Source: Rubrivivax albus
GTDB taxonomy: Bacteria > Pseudomonadota > Gammaproteobacteria > Burkholderiales > Burkholderiaceae_C
Direction of reading: 5' to 3'
NCBI RefSeq assembly: GCF_004016515.1
Contig: NZ_SACT01000003.1
Span: 310,001-374,000, forward strand
Length of the DNA stretch: 64,000 bases
Shown here: positions 29,699 through 39,493 of the stretch, one piece after another
Numbering within the stretch: position 1 is the stretch's first letter
Layout: every line of letters starts with the position of its first letter
Notes under the pieces: model-generated
What the model was told of the DNA's origin: nothing
Seen by the model: only the letters and a program-made list of their open reading frames with translations
The model's database searches: none
Position numbers and translations under genes: made by a program

Positions 29699-29738
29699 AT
29701 ACGTCTCAGTTCATTTCGCGACTGTCTAGTATACGTCT
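29698..29738. promoter_or_regulatory. Direct repeat TATACGTCT between LytTR gene and beta-barrel gene
   Basis: Two identical 9-mers at 29698-29706 and 29730-29738, 32 bases start to start (three helical turns). LytTR proteins bind spaced direct repeats, so this is the likely site of the adjacent regulator for control of the outer-membrane protein gene and itself. Confidence 0.5.
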
Positions 29739-29779
29739 GCCCGCGCCGTGGTGGCGTGGGCTTCAGACGAGGATCGACG

Positions 29780-30463
29780 ATGCAGACACCCGAGTTTTCC
29801 CCGCCCGCGGCCGCCCGCGGCCCCATGCCCGCAGCCGGCGCCGCGCTGATCGCCCTGGCCCTGGCCGGGGCGCCTGCGGCGGCGTCCGCCGACAACGGCC
29901 TGAGCGTCACCCTGTTCGGCGGCGCCTCGCAGATTTCCGACCCGTCCACCCGCCTTGGCGGCCAGGGCGGACGGCTGTCCCTCGGGTCGGGCTTGGCGGT
30001 GGGCGGCAGCGTGGGCTGGCGCTTCGCACCGGCCTGGCGCCTGGAGGGCGAGGTGCTGTACCGCAACAACGGCGTCGACGCTGCCTCGGTGCCCGGCCTC
30101 GATCCGCAGCCCGGCGATGCCGACTATGCCTCGGTGGCGCTGATGGCCAACCTGCTGTGGGACGTCGGCCGCTGGCGCGTCGGCCCGGCCACGCTGCGCC
30201 CCTACCTCGGCCTGGGCATCGGCCGGCTGCAGGAGCTGGACACCGACCTGCGCGTGTCGGGCCAGGCGGTGGAGTTCAGCGGCAGCGCTGGGGCACGCCA
30301 GGGGCTGGTCGGCCTGGAATGGGACTACGACAGCGCCTGGACCGCCGGCGTCGGCCTGCGTTGGGTCGACGCCGGGCGGGTGAAGCTCACCGGGCCGGGC
30401 GGCACGCTGGAGGTCGAGCACCGGGGCTGGAGCGCCGAGCTGCGGCTCGGCTATCGCTTCTGA
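29780..30463 (+). CDS. Outer-membrane beta-barrel protein (OmpA/opacity-like)
   Basis: 227 residues. GAGG precedes the start. A signal-like stretch (MPAAGAALIALALAGAPAAASA) is followed by alternating amphipathic strands (GLSVTLFGGASQIS, VGGSVGWRF, YASVALMANLLWDV, LRPYLGLGIGRL) ending in LRLGYRF with a C-terminal Phe, as outer-membrane barrels require. Probably eight strands. Specific function unknown; probably controlled by the divergent LytTR regulator. Confidence 0.8.
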   Translation: MQTPEFSPPAAARGPMPAAGAALIALALAGAPAAASADNGLSVTLFGGASQISDPSTRLGGQGGRLSLGSGLAVGGSVGWRFAPAWRLEGEVLYRNNGVDAASVPGLDPQPGDADYASVALMANLLWDVGRWRVGPATLRPYLGLGIGRLQELDTDLRVSGQAVEFSGSAGARQGLVGLEWDYDSAWTAGVGLRWVDAGRVKLTGPGGTLEVEHRGWSAELRLGYRF

Positions 30464-30489
30464 CGCCGTGCGGGGGTCACGCCCCGGGG

Positions 30490-31155
30490 TCACTGCCACG
30501 CGAAGCGCGGCTGGTCGAAGTGCGCCACGCGCGTGGGCCTGCCGAGCACGCACACCTCGCGGAACTGGTACAGGAAGGCCGCGGTGGGCGCGGCGATCCA
30601 GCGGGTGCCCAATGGCATGCGCAGCACCGGGTGTTCGGCCCCGGCCACGTGGTTGAGGATGGGGGCGTCGGCGCGCAGCAGCTCGCTGACCGGCACACGA
30701 TGCACGCTGGCCACCTCGGCCGGGTTCGGCTGCACCTCCCGCGCCGCGCCCACGGCCACCACGACCGGCGTGATCACGTAGCCGGAGCGGGTGGCGTAGT
30801 CGTCCAGCCGGCCGAGCACGGCGGCTGCGCCGGGCCGCAACGCCACCTCCTCCGCCAGTTCCCGCAAGGCGGCGTCTTCCGCGGTCTCGCCCGCATCGAT
30901 GCGCCCGCCGGGCAGCGCCCATTGCCCGGCATGGGCACGCAGACCCGCAGCACGGCGCGTGAGCAGCAGCGCGGCATCGGTCTGCCAGTCGGCGTGCGCC
31001 GGCATGTCTTCCAGCGCGGCACCGAAGCCGGCTTCGGTCAGCGGCAACACCACCGCCGCGCGGCGGCGGCCGTCGTCCGGCAGCGCCGCCACGGGCCAGG
31101 CCTGCAGACGGCGGCGCCAGTTATCGAGGTCGAACGTGGGGCTCTCGGCGGTCAC
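30490..31155 (-). CDS. Nudix hydrolase, CoA-pyrophosphatase-like
   Basis: 221 residues. Complete Nudix box GRIDAGETAEDAALRELAEEV, preceded by LLLTRRAAGLRAHAGQWALPGG, the arrangement of NudL/YeaB CoA diphosphatases. Cytoplasmic. The start lies 20 bases from the divergent YcaQ-like gene. Confidence 0.9.
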   Translation of the reverse strand: MTAESPTFDLDNWRRRLQAWPVAALPDDGRRRAAVVLPLTEAGFGAALEDMPAHADWQTDAALLLTRRAAGLRAHAGQWALPGGRIDAGETAEDAALRELAEEVALRPGAAAVLGRLDDYATRSGYVITPVVVAVGAAREVQPNPAEVASVHRVPVSELLRADAPILNHVAGAEHPVLRMPLGTRWIAAPTAAFLYQFREVCVLGRPTRVAHFDQPRFAWQ

Positions 31156-31175
31156 GCCCCGAGTATCGTCGCGGC

Positions 31176-32276
31176 ATGCCTGGACCGACCCTGGACGATC
31201 TGCGCCGCTACGCGCTGGCCCGCAGCCTGTTCACCCCGACGACGCTGCCCCGCGCCATCGAGCGGCTCGGCTTCGTGCAGGCCGACCCCATCCGTGCTCC
31301 GGCGCGCGCGCAGGACCTGACCCTGCGCCACCGCGTGCGCGACTACCGCGCCGGCGACCTGGAGCGCCGCTACCCGCGGCTGGCGGTGGAGGAAGACTTC
31401 TTCATCAACTACGGCTTCCTGCCGCGCGCCACGCAGGCGCTGATGCACCCGCGCACGCCGCGCACCGCATGGCCGAAGGCGCGCTGGGCGCAGGCGCATG
31501 CGGTGCAGGCCTTCGTGCGCGAGCGCGGCCAGGCTCACCCGCGCGAGGTGGACGCGCACTTCCAGCACGGCAAGGCGCGCAACTGGTTCGGCGGCAGTTC
31601 CAACGCCAGCACGCAGCTGCTGGACGGCATGCACTACCGCGGCCTGCTGCGGGTGGCGCGGCGCGAGGGCGGGACGCGCGTCTATGCCGCACACGACGCC
31701 CACGTGCGGCCGGCGCACGACCCTGCGGCCGCCGATGCCGCACTGGACCGCCTGGTGGATGTCGCCGTGGCGCTCTATGCCCCGCTGCCGGCCTCCACGT
31801 TGAGCCAGTTCGTGATGTGGGTGGGCGCCGCCGCCGCGCCGCAGTGGCGCGAGCGCCGCCGCGGCGCGCTGCTGCGCGCGAAGGCGCGCCTGGCTTCGGC
31901 CGAGGTCGACGGCCAGCGCTGGTTCTGGCCGGCGGGCGAGAACCCGGCATCCAGGCGGCACGCGCCGCCCGACGGCGTGCGCCTGCTGGCCCCGTTCGAC
32001 CCCTTGGTCTGGGACCGTCGGCGCTTCGAGGTCTTCTGGGGCTGGCCCTACCGCTTCGAGGCCTACACCCCGGCACCGAAGCGCGTGCGCGGCTACTACG
32101 CGCTGCCGCTGCTGTGGCGCGACGCCGTCATCGGCTGGGCCAATCTGGGCTGGCGCGATGGCGTGCTGACGCCCGACCTGGGCTACGTGGCCGGCCGCGC
32201 CCCGCGCGACCGCGCCTTCCGCAACGCGCTGGACGACGAACTGCAGCGCGTGACCGACTTCCTGACCCCCCGATGA
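31176..32276 (+). CDS. Winged-helix protein of the YcaQ/AlkX crosslink-glycosylase family
   Basis: 366 residues. N-terminal LRRYALARSLF...RAIERLGFVQADPIRAPARAQDLTLRHRVRDY and the central QHGKARNWFGGSSNASTQLLDGMHYRGLLRV winged helix match the HTH_42 family, whose E. coli member YcaQ unhooks DNA interstrand crosslinks. Overlaps the next gene by ATGA. Confidence 0.85.
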   Translation: MPGPTLDDLRRYALARSLFTPTTLPRAIERLGFVQADPIRAPARAQDLTLRHRVRDYRAGDLERRYPRLAVEEDFFINYGFLPRATQALMHPRTPRTAWPKARWAQAHAVQAFVRERGQAHPREVDAHFQHGKARNWFGGSSNASTQLLDGMHYRGLLRVARREGGTRVYAAHDAHVRPAHDPAAADAALDRLVDVAVALYAPLPASTLSQFVMWVGAAAAPQWRERRRGALLRAKARLASAEVDGQRWFWPAGENPASRRHAPPDGVRLLAPFDPLVWDRRRFEVFWGWPYRFEAYTPAPKRVRGYYALPLLWRDAVIGWANLGWRDGVLTPDLGYVAGRAPRDRAFRNALDDELQRVTDFLTPR

Positions 32277-33253
32277 AGCTCGCCCTTGCGCTCTCTGCCG
32301 GCATCCCACTGACCCTGCTCGGCGCCGCGCTGACCTTCGGCGGCCCGGCCACGCCGCCGCCGATGGACAGCATCGGCGCGCCTTTCCGCAGCCTGGACAT
32401 GAGCGGCCTGCCCCCCGTGCAGACGGTGCCGGCGCGAGACGGCGCGGCGCTGGCCTACCGCGCCTACGCGCCGGCCGGCGGCGCGCCGCGCGGCAGCGTG
32501 GTGCTGGTGCATGGCTCGTCGGCCAGCAGCGAGAGCCTGCACCCGCTGGCGCGCGCGCTGGCCGCCGCCGGCTGGGCCGTGCTGGCGCCCGACTGGCGTG
32601 GCCACGGCGCCACCGGCCAGCGCGGGCGCATCGGCCACGTGGGCCAGCTCGACGAGGACCTGGAGGACCTGATGGCCGCGCTGCGCCCGGCGGCGCCGGC
32701 CACGCTGGCAGGCTTTTCCTCCGGCGGCGGTTTCGTGCTGCGCATCGCCGGCAGCGCACGCCAGGGCCTGTTCCAGAGCTACCTGCTGCTGTCGCCCTTC
32801 CTGGGCCAGGACGCGTCCACCCACCGCCCCGACAGCGGTGGCTGGGTGCGCGTGGGCGTGCCGCGCCTGGTGGCGCTGATGCTGCTGGACCGACTAGGGC
32901 TCTGGCGCGCGCTGCCGCAGGCGCTGCAGGACCTGCCGGTGACGCGCTTCGCACTGGACCCAGCCGCGCGCGAGCGGCTCACCGCGGCCTACGGCTACGC
33001 GCTGGCCACCAACTTTCGGGCCCCGGCCGACCACCAGGCGACGATGCGCGCCGCGCAGCGGCCGGTGGCGGTGCTGGTGGGGGCGAACGACGAGGCCTTC
33101 CGCCCGGAGCGCTACGCCGACGAGGTGGCGCAGGCCGGCCAGCGCTGGCCGGTGCGCGTGCTGCCCGGGCTGGGCCACATCGCGATCACGCTGGAGGCCG
33201 GCGCGCACGCCGCCATCGTCGAGACGCTGGCAACGCTGCAGGCCGGCAGCTGA
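32273..33253 (+). CDS. Alpha/beta hydrolase
   Basis: 326 residues. N-terminal hydrophobic segment (LALALSAGIPLTLLGAALTF), oxyanion loop VLVHGSSASS, nucleophile elbow GFSSGGG, acid in LVGANDEAF and His in GLGHIAIT. Resembles monoglyceride-lipase-like serine hydrolases, membrane-anchored or exported. Translationally coupled to the YcaQ-like gene. Confidence 0.88.
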   Translation: MKLALALSAGIPLTLLGAALTFGGPATPPPMDSIGAPFRSLDMSGLPPVQTVPARDGAALAYRAYAPAGGAPRGSVVLVHGSSASSESLHPLARALAAAGWAVLAPDWRGHGATGQRGRIGHVGQLDEDLEDLMAALRPAAPATLAGFSSGGGFVLRIAGSARQGLFQSYLLLSPFLGQDASTHRPDSGGWVRVGVPRLVALMLLDRLGLWRALPQALQDLPVTRFALDPAARERLTAAYGYALATNFRAPADHQATMRAAQRPVAVLVGANDEAFRPERYADEVAQAGQRWPVRVLPGLGHIAITLEAGAHAAIVETLATLQAGS

Positions 33254-33268
33254 CCAGCCAACGGTCGA

Positions 33269-34870
33269 TCAGACGCCGGCGGCCGCGCCGTCACTGCGCG
33301 GGTCGGCGGCGCCTTCGATGCGGCCGTCGGGGTGGCGAATCAGCGCGCCGGCGTGGCCCATGGTGTCGCTGAACGCTTCGTCGAGCATCTCCACGGTGTG
33401 GTCGGCCTCGCGCAGGGCCTGCACCAGGGCCGGGTCGAAGCGGCTTTCCAGCTTCAGCGTGGTGCTCACGTCGCCCCAGGTGCGGCCGAGCAACCAGCGC
33501 GGCGCGGCGACGGCCTGCTGCAGGCCCTGGCCGAAGCGTGCGACCCGGGTGTAGACCGCCGCCTGCGTCTGCGGCTGGCCCTCGCCGCCCATGGTGCCGA
33601 AGGGCATCACACGGCCATCGCCGAAACGCGCCAGCGACGGGTTCAGCGTGTGGAAGGGCTTGCGGCCGGGTTCCAGCGCATTCAGCGCCTGCGGGTCCAG
33701 CGAGAAGCTGGTGCCCCGGTTCTGCCAGCAGATGCCCAGGTCGGGCAGCACCACGCCGCTCCCAAACTCCCAGTACACGCTCTGGATGAAGCTCACGGCC
33801 CGGCCCTCGCGGTCGACCGCGCCCATCCAGATCGTGTCGCCGGGCTGGGTGGGCTGCGGCCAGGGCAACGCACGCGCCGGGTCGATGCGCACGGCCCGCT
33901 CGGCCAGCGCTTCGGCCATCAGGAAAGCCTGCGGATCCGTTGGCAGGCGGCCGCGGTCGGTAACCACGGCATCGCGCACCAGGAAGGCCAGCTTGGTGGC
34001 CTCGACCAGGCCGTGCAGGTGAGCGAAGCCCTCGCCTTCGGTCACCCCGAGCTGGTCGAACAACCCCAGGATCATCAGCGTGGCCAGGCCCTGGGTCGGC
34101 GGCGGCAGGTTGAAGACCTCGGCCTCGGGCAGCACCACGCGCAGCGGCGGCACGCGCTCGGCGCGACAGGCGGCGAGGTCGGCCGCCGTCAGCGGGCTGC
34201 CCACGGCCTGCAGCGCCGCGGCGATGCGCGCGGCCAGCGGGCCGCGGTAGAAGCTGTCCAGGCCGTCGTCGGCCAGCTGGCGCAGCGTGGCGGCCAGGGC
34301 CGGCTGGCGCAGCCGGTGGCCGGGCGCCGGCGGCTGGCCGTCGACGAGGTAGGTGGTGCCGAAGCCGGGCTGCGGCGCCAGCTCGGCCAGCTTGGCGCGC
34401 GTGAGCCGCGCCTGGCTGGCGCTGACGGCCACGCCGTCCTCGGCATGGCGGATGGCGTCGGCCAGCAGGCGGGGCAGCGGCAGCGGCGCCTGCCAGTGGG
34501 CGCTGACCGCCAGCGCCTCGGCCCAGCCGCCGATGGTGCCGGCGGCCGTGAGTGCCGCCAGCGGCCCACGGCTGGGGATGGCCGTGCTGTGGCCGCGTGA
34601 CGCGTAGAAGTCGATGCTGGCCGCAGCGGCCGCGGCGCCGCAGGCGTCGATGGCCACCGGCGGCGCGTCGCCCTTGGCCGGGTCGTGGATGAGCCAGAAG
34701 CCGTCGCCGCCGATGGCGTTCATGTGCGGGTAGACGACGGCGATGGCCGCCGCGGCCGCCACCATGGCCTCCACCGCGGTGCCGCCGTCGCGCAGCACGT
34801 CGCGGCCGGCCTGTGCGGCCAGGTGGTGGGGGGCGACGACCATGCCGCCGTAGGACGAAGGGGTGTGCAT
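33269..34870 (-). CDS. Gamma-glutamyltransferase family protein (atypical processing site)
   Basis: 533 residues, Ntn-hydrolase. MVVAPHHLAAQAGRDVLRDGGTAVEA and GGDGFWLIHDP at the start, and FGSGVVLPDLGICWQNRGTSF and FGTMGGEGQPQ later, follow the GGT fold. The usual TTH motif at the new N-terminus of the small subunit reads T-I-W (GDTIWMGAVDREG): the nucleophilic Thr is kept but its Thr and His neighbours are not. No signal peptide, so probably cytoplasmic, like YwrD-type GGTs. Activity is uncertain. Confidence 0.85.
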   Translation of the reverse strand: MHTPSSYGGMVVAPHHLAAQAGRDVLRDGGTAVEAMVAAAAAIAVVYPHMNAIGGDGFWLIHDPAKGDAPPVAIDACGAAAAAASIDFYASRGHSTAIPSRGPLAALTAAGTIGGWAEALAVSAHWQAPLPLPRLLADAIRHAEDGVAVSASQARLTRAKLAELAPQPGFGTTYLVDGQPPAPGHRLRQPALAATLRQLADDGLDSFYRGPLAARIAAALQAVGSPLTAADLAACRAERVPPLRVVLPEAEVFNLPPPTQGLATLMILGLFDQLGVTEGEGFAHLHGLVEATKLAFLVRDAVVTDRGRLPTDPQAFLMAEALAERAVRIDPARALPWPQPTQPGDTIWMGAVDREGRAVSFIQSVYWEFGSGVVLPDLGICWQNRGTSFSLDPQALNALEPGRKPFHTLNPSLARFGDGRVMPFGTMGGEGQPQTQAAVYTRVARFGQGLQQAVAAPRWLLGRTWGDVSTTLKLESRFDPALVQALREADHTVEMLDEAFSDTMGHAGALIRHPDGRIEGAADPRSDGAAAGV

Positions 34871-34891
34871 GACGCGGATTGTGGGCGTCCG

Positions 34892-35722
34892 TCAGCCGCG
34901 AGCGGCCAGCAGCGCCCGGGCCACTTCCGCGAAGCCGTCGCCACGGGCGCCTTGCGCCAGGTAGGCAGGCCAGGCGTGCAGCCGGTCGGCGAAATCCATC
35001 AGGTTGGACACGCCCACGCTGAGCGCGAAGCGGGCGAACATGGCCTGGTCGTTGGTGGAGTCGCCGACGTAGACCCAACGATCGACCTCGGCGGCCAGTT
35101 CACGGCCGAGCCGGCGCTGCACGATCCAGCGCGCACCGCTCCACTTGTCGTGCTCGCCGTACCAGCCGTTGACGTGGATGGAGCTGACGGTGGCCTGCAT
35201 GCCCTCGGCCTGCATGATGGCCACGACGCGGGCGATCGCCGCGGCGTCCAGGTGCGCGAACTCGGCGTGGTCGATGGCGATGTCGGTCACGCGGCCGGCG
35301 CTGTCGCGCGCCAGCGTGGCCCCCGGCACCTCGGCCAGGATGCGCGCGGCAACAGCCCGCAGGCGCTGCGCGTTGACCGCACGGGTGGCGTCATCCTGGG
35401 CGTACTCGACCGCCAGGCCCTCCCCCGCACGCCACAGCGCCACGGCGCCGTTCTCGGCCACGATGGCCTGCAGCGGCCAGGCACGGGCGAAGGGTTCGCT
35501 CCAGCCCATGGGCCGGCCGGTGACGGCGAACACCGGCAGGCCGGCCTCCGCCAGCGCCAGCAGCGCCTGCAGGGCGGCCGGTTCGAGGGCGCCGTCGCGC
35601 GTGAGCGTGTCGTCGATGTCGGTGAGCACGCCCACCACGTCACGAGCGTGTGCTCGGGGCAGGTCGGCCAGGGGCTGCGACTTGATGTTGGTCAATGGGC
35701 GATGTGTCACGGGCGAGATCAT
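34892..35722 (-). CDS. HAD-IIB phosphatase (sucrose/mannosyl-3-phosphoglycerate phosphatase-like)
   Basis: 276 residues from the ATG at 35722; a TTG at 35737 is less likely. HAD motifs: I LTDIDDTLTRDG, II FAVTGRP, III Lys in the WSGARWIV region and IV YVGDSTNDQAMF. The C2B cap between II and III fits sugar-phosphate phosphatases. Divergent from the PPK2 gene across 34 bases. Confidence 0.85.
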   Translation of the reverse strand: MISPVTHRPLTNIKSQPLADLPRAHARDVVGVLTDIDDTLTRDGALEPAALQALLALAEAGLPVFAVTGRPMGWSEPFARAWPLQAIVAENGAVALWRAGEGLAVEYAQDDATRAVNAQRLRAVAARILAEVPGATLARDSAGRVTDIAIDHAEFAHLDAAAIARVVAIMQAEGMQATVSSIHVNGWYGEHDKWSGARWIVQRRLGRELAAEVDRWVYVGDSTNDQAMFARFALSVGVSNLMDFADRLHAWPAYLAQGARGDGFAEVARALLAARG

Positions 35723-35756
35723 CGCAGTGTCATCCAACCGTCATCTCAAGCACCGC

Positions 35757-36935
35757 ATGCCGTCTGCCCGCCAACGCACCGCCACGCCCCCCCGCCCGGC
35801 CGCCAAGAAGACGCCGCCGAAAACCGCCCGCCCACGCCGCGCGGTGGCCGGTGACACCGCGCCCACGCTGACCCCGGCCGCCCTGGAGGCCGACCGCGGC
35901 AGCCGCGCGGCCGTGCGCACGCGCACCGTGGCGGCCATGGCCCTGGGTGATCTGCTGGCCGAACACGCGAAGTCACAGACCCCCGCCAGCGAACTGATGA
36001 CGCAGTGGAAGGCCTTCGCCGACGGCATGGCGCCCGACGAGGCCAAGGCGCTCAAGCGCCTGCTGGGCGAGCGCGCCCGGCCAGTGGCCGAAGGCGTGGA
36101 CCCGGACCTGGAACTCGCCGCAGGCTGGCGCGACGGCGGCTACCCCTACCGCAACCTGCTCTCGCGCAAGAGCTACGAGAAGCAGAAGTACCGCCTGCAG
36201 GTGGAGTTGCTGAAGCTGCAGGCCTGGGTCAAGGACACCGGGCAGCGCGTGGTGATCCTGTTCGAAGGCCGCGACGCCGCCGGCAAGGGCGGCACCATCA
36301 AGCGCTTCATGGAGCACCTGAACCCGCGCGGCGCCCGCGTGGTGGCGCTGGAGAAGCCCAGCGAGATCGAGCGTGGCCAGTGGTACTTCCAGCGCTACAT
36401 CCAGCACCTGCCCACGCGCGGCGAGATCGTGCTCTTCGACCGCAGCTGGTACAACCGGTCGGGCGTCGAGCGCGTGATGGGCTTCTGCAGCGACGCAGAG
36501 TACGAGGAGTTCCTGCGCCAGGCGCCGGAGTTCGAGCGCCAGCTGGTGCGCAGCGGTGTGCACCTGTTCAAGTTCTGGTTCAGCGTCGGCCGCGACGAGC
36601 AGCGCCGGCGCTTCAAGGAACGCCAGGTGCACCCGCTCAAGCAGTGGAAGCTCAGCCCGGTGGACCTGGCCTCGCTGGACAAGTGGGACGACTACACGCG
36701 CGCCAAGGAGAACATGTTCCTGCACTGCGACACGTCCGACGCGCCCTGGACGGTGATCAAGAGCAACTGCAAGAAGCGCGCGCGCCTGAACGCCATGCGC
36801 TTCGTGCTGCACCGGCTGCCCTATGCCCGCAAGGACCTGTCCCGCGTCGGCGCGGTGGACCCGCTGATCGTCGGCCGGCCGGCCCTGGTGCCCGGCGGTT
36901 ACGAGGATCAGCTGGCGACTTCCGTGGCAACTTGA
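35757..36935 (+). CDS. ppk2: Polyphosphate kinase 2
   Basis: 392 residues from the ATG at 35757, with a basic, Pro-rich 50-residue N-terminal tail (RPAAKKTPPKTARPRR) that could bind polyphosphate. PPK2 core: Walker A GRDAAGKGG, lid-region QRYIQHLPTRGEIVLFDRSWYNRSGVERVMGF and KQWKLSPVDLASLDKWDDY. Class I PPK2 enzymes use polyphosphate to phosphorylate nucleoside diphosphates, or run in reverse. Stands alone on its strand before the SAH riboswitch. Confidence 0.93.
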   Translation: MPSARQRTATPPRPAAKKTPPKTARPRRAVAGDTAPTLTPAALEADRGSRAAVRTRTVAAMALGDLLAEHAKSQTPASELMTQWKAFADGMAPDEAKALKRLLGERARPVAEGVDPDLELAAGWRDGGYPYRNLLSRKSYEKQKYRLQVELLKLQAWVKDTGQRVVILFEGRDAAGKGGTIKRFMEHLNPRGARVVALEKPSEIERGQWYFQRYIQHLPTRGEIVLFDRSWYNRSGVERVMGFCSDAEYEEFLRQAPEFERQLVRSGVHLFKFWFSVGRDEQRRRFKERQVHPLKQWKLSPVDLASLDKWDDYTRAKENMFLHCDTSDAPWTVIKSNCKKRARLNAMRFVLHRLPYARKDLSRVGAVDPLIVGRPALVPGGYEDQLATSVAT

Positions 36936-36985
36936 CGGAACCGAAGGCTGCACGATCCGGCCCGGCTGGCTAGAATCATGACATT

Positions 36986-37026
36986 CCGAGGAGCGTTGCA
37001 ACCCCTCAACCCGGGGCCAGGCTCGG
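36986..37026 (+). promoter_or_regulatory. SAH riboswitch aptamer upstream of ahcY
   Basis: CCGAG (36986-36990) pairs with CTCGG (37022-37026), enclosing the conserved GAGCGTTGCAACC and CCAGGCTCGG blocks of the S-adenosylhomocysteine riboswitch. TAGAAT at 36971-36976 is a plausible -10 that would start the RNA just before the aptamer. SAH binding should raise expression of ahcY-metF to remove the inhibitor. Confidence 0.9.
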
Positions 37027-37049
37027 ATCCTTTCAGAGTTTTCTGATTC

Positions 37050-37126
37050 GCAACCGCGCTCACCTGCACGGCCATGGCCGCCCGGGTGATGCCGCATCTG
37101 CGGTTGCCTTCGGCCTGTCGTGCAGG
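37050..37126 (+). promoter_or_regulatory. Probable expression platform of the SAH riboswitch
   Basis: Two perfect 8-bp pairings cross each other: GCAACCGC (37050-37057) with GCGGTTGC (37100-37107), and CCTGCACG (37063-37070) with CGTGCAGG (37119-37126). They cannot both form as simple helices, so they are either alternative states or a pseudoknot. The second ends 31 bases before the ahcY start. Confidence 0.5.
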
Positions 37127-37156
37127 GTCATCCCCATGGACTGATCTGGAGCCGAC

Positions 37157-38584
<1,428 letters not shown>

Positions 38585-38597
38585 CCGGAGCCCCGCG

Positions 38598-39440
38598 ATG
38601 AGCACCGTCAACCTGCCGGTGCCCGTCAGCTTCGAGTTCTTCCCGCCCAACACCCCCGTCGGCAGCGACAAGCTGAAGACGGTGGTGGCGGAGCTGGCGG
38701 CCGTGCGGCCGGAGTTCTTCAGCGTCACCTACGGCGCTGGCGGCTCCACGCGCGACAAGACGCTGGCCACGGTGAAGGACATCGCAGCGATGGGCCATGA
38801 GGCCGCCCCGCACCTGAGCTGCGTGGGAAGCACGCGCGAAGGCCTCGCCGAGATCCTGGCCACCTACCGCGCCCAGGGCATCCGCCGACTGGTGGCATTG
38901 CGCGGCGACCTGCCCAGCGGCGTGGCGCTGCCGGGCGAGTTCCGCTACGCCGCCGAGCTGGTGGCCTTCGTGCGCGAAACGCAGGGGCCGGACTGGCACA
39001 TCGAGGTCGCGGCCTACCCCGAGTACCACCCGCAGCAGCGCTACGCGAAGAAGGACCTGGAGCACTTCGTGGCCAAGGTGAAGGCCGGGGCCAGCGGCGC
39101 GATCACGCAGTTCTTCTTCAACGCCGACGCCTACTTCCACTTCGTGGATGCAGTGCGCGCGATGGGCGTGGACGTGCCCATCGTGCCGGGCATCATGCCC
39201 ATCCACAACTACGCGCGCATCGCGCAGTTCGCGGCGCGCGACGGCATCGAGATCCCGCGCTGGACGGCCCTGAAGATGGAAGGCTTCCTGGACGACGCCA
39301 CCAGCGTGCGCGCCTTCGGGCTGGACGTGGTGACGCAGCTCTGCCGGCGCCTGGTCGACGGCGGTGCGCCGTCGCTGCACTTCTACACGCTCAACCAGAG
39401 CGCGCTGTCGCTGGAGATCTGCCGCAGGCTGGCGGGCTGA
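38598..39440 (+). CDS. metF: 5,10-methylenetetrahydrofolate reductase
   Basis: 280 residues. SFEFFPPNTP at the start, SVTYGAGGSTRD, RRLVALRGDLP and the FAD-barrel segment SGAITQFFFNADAYFHF are diagnostic. Reduces methylene-THF to methyl-THF, the methyl donor for remaking methionine from the homocysteine released by AhcY. Shares the riboswitch-controlled transcript. Confidence 0.97.
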   Translation: MSTVNLPVPVSFEFFPPNTPVGSDKLKTVVAELAAVRPEFFSVTYGAGGSTRDKTLATVKDIAAMGHEAAPHLSCVGSTREGLAEILATYRAQGIRRLVALRGDLPSGVALPGEFRYAAELVAFVRETQGPDWHIEVAAYPEYHPQQRYAKKDLEHFVAKVKAGASGAITQFFFNADAYFHFVDAVRAMGVDVPIVPGIMPIHNYARIAQFAARDGIEIPRWTALKMEGFLDDATSVRAFGLDVVTQLCRRLVDGGAPSLHFYTLNQSALSLEICRRLAG

Positions 39441-39493
39441 GCCAGCAAAGCGGCGGGTTCCAGCAGGCAGGTGGCCGGCGCTACCATTGAAGC

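Noticed and set aside
36932..36937. TTGACG as the -35 of the ahcY promoter
   Set aside because: It is 33 bases from the plausible -10 TAGAAT, far beyond normal spacing.
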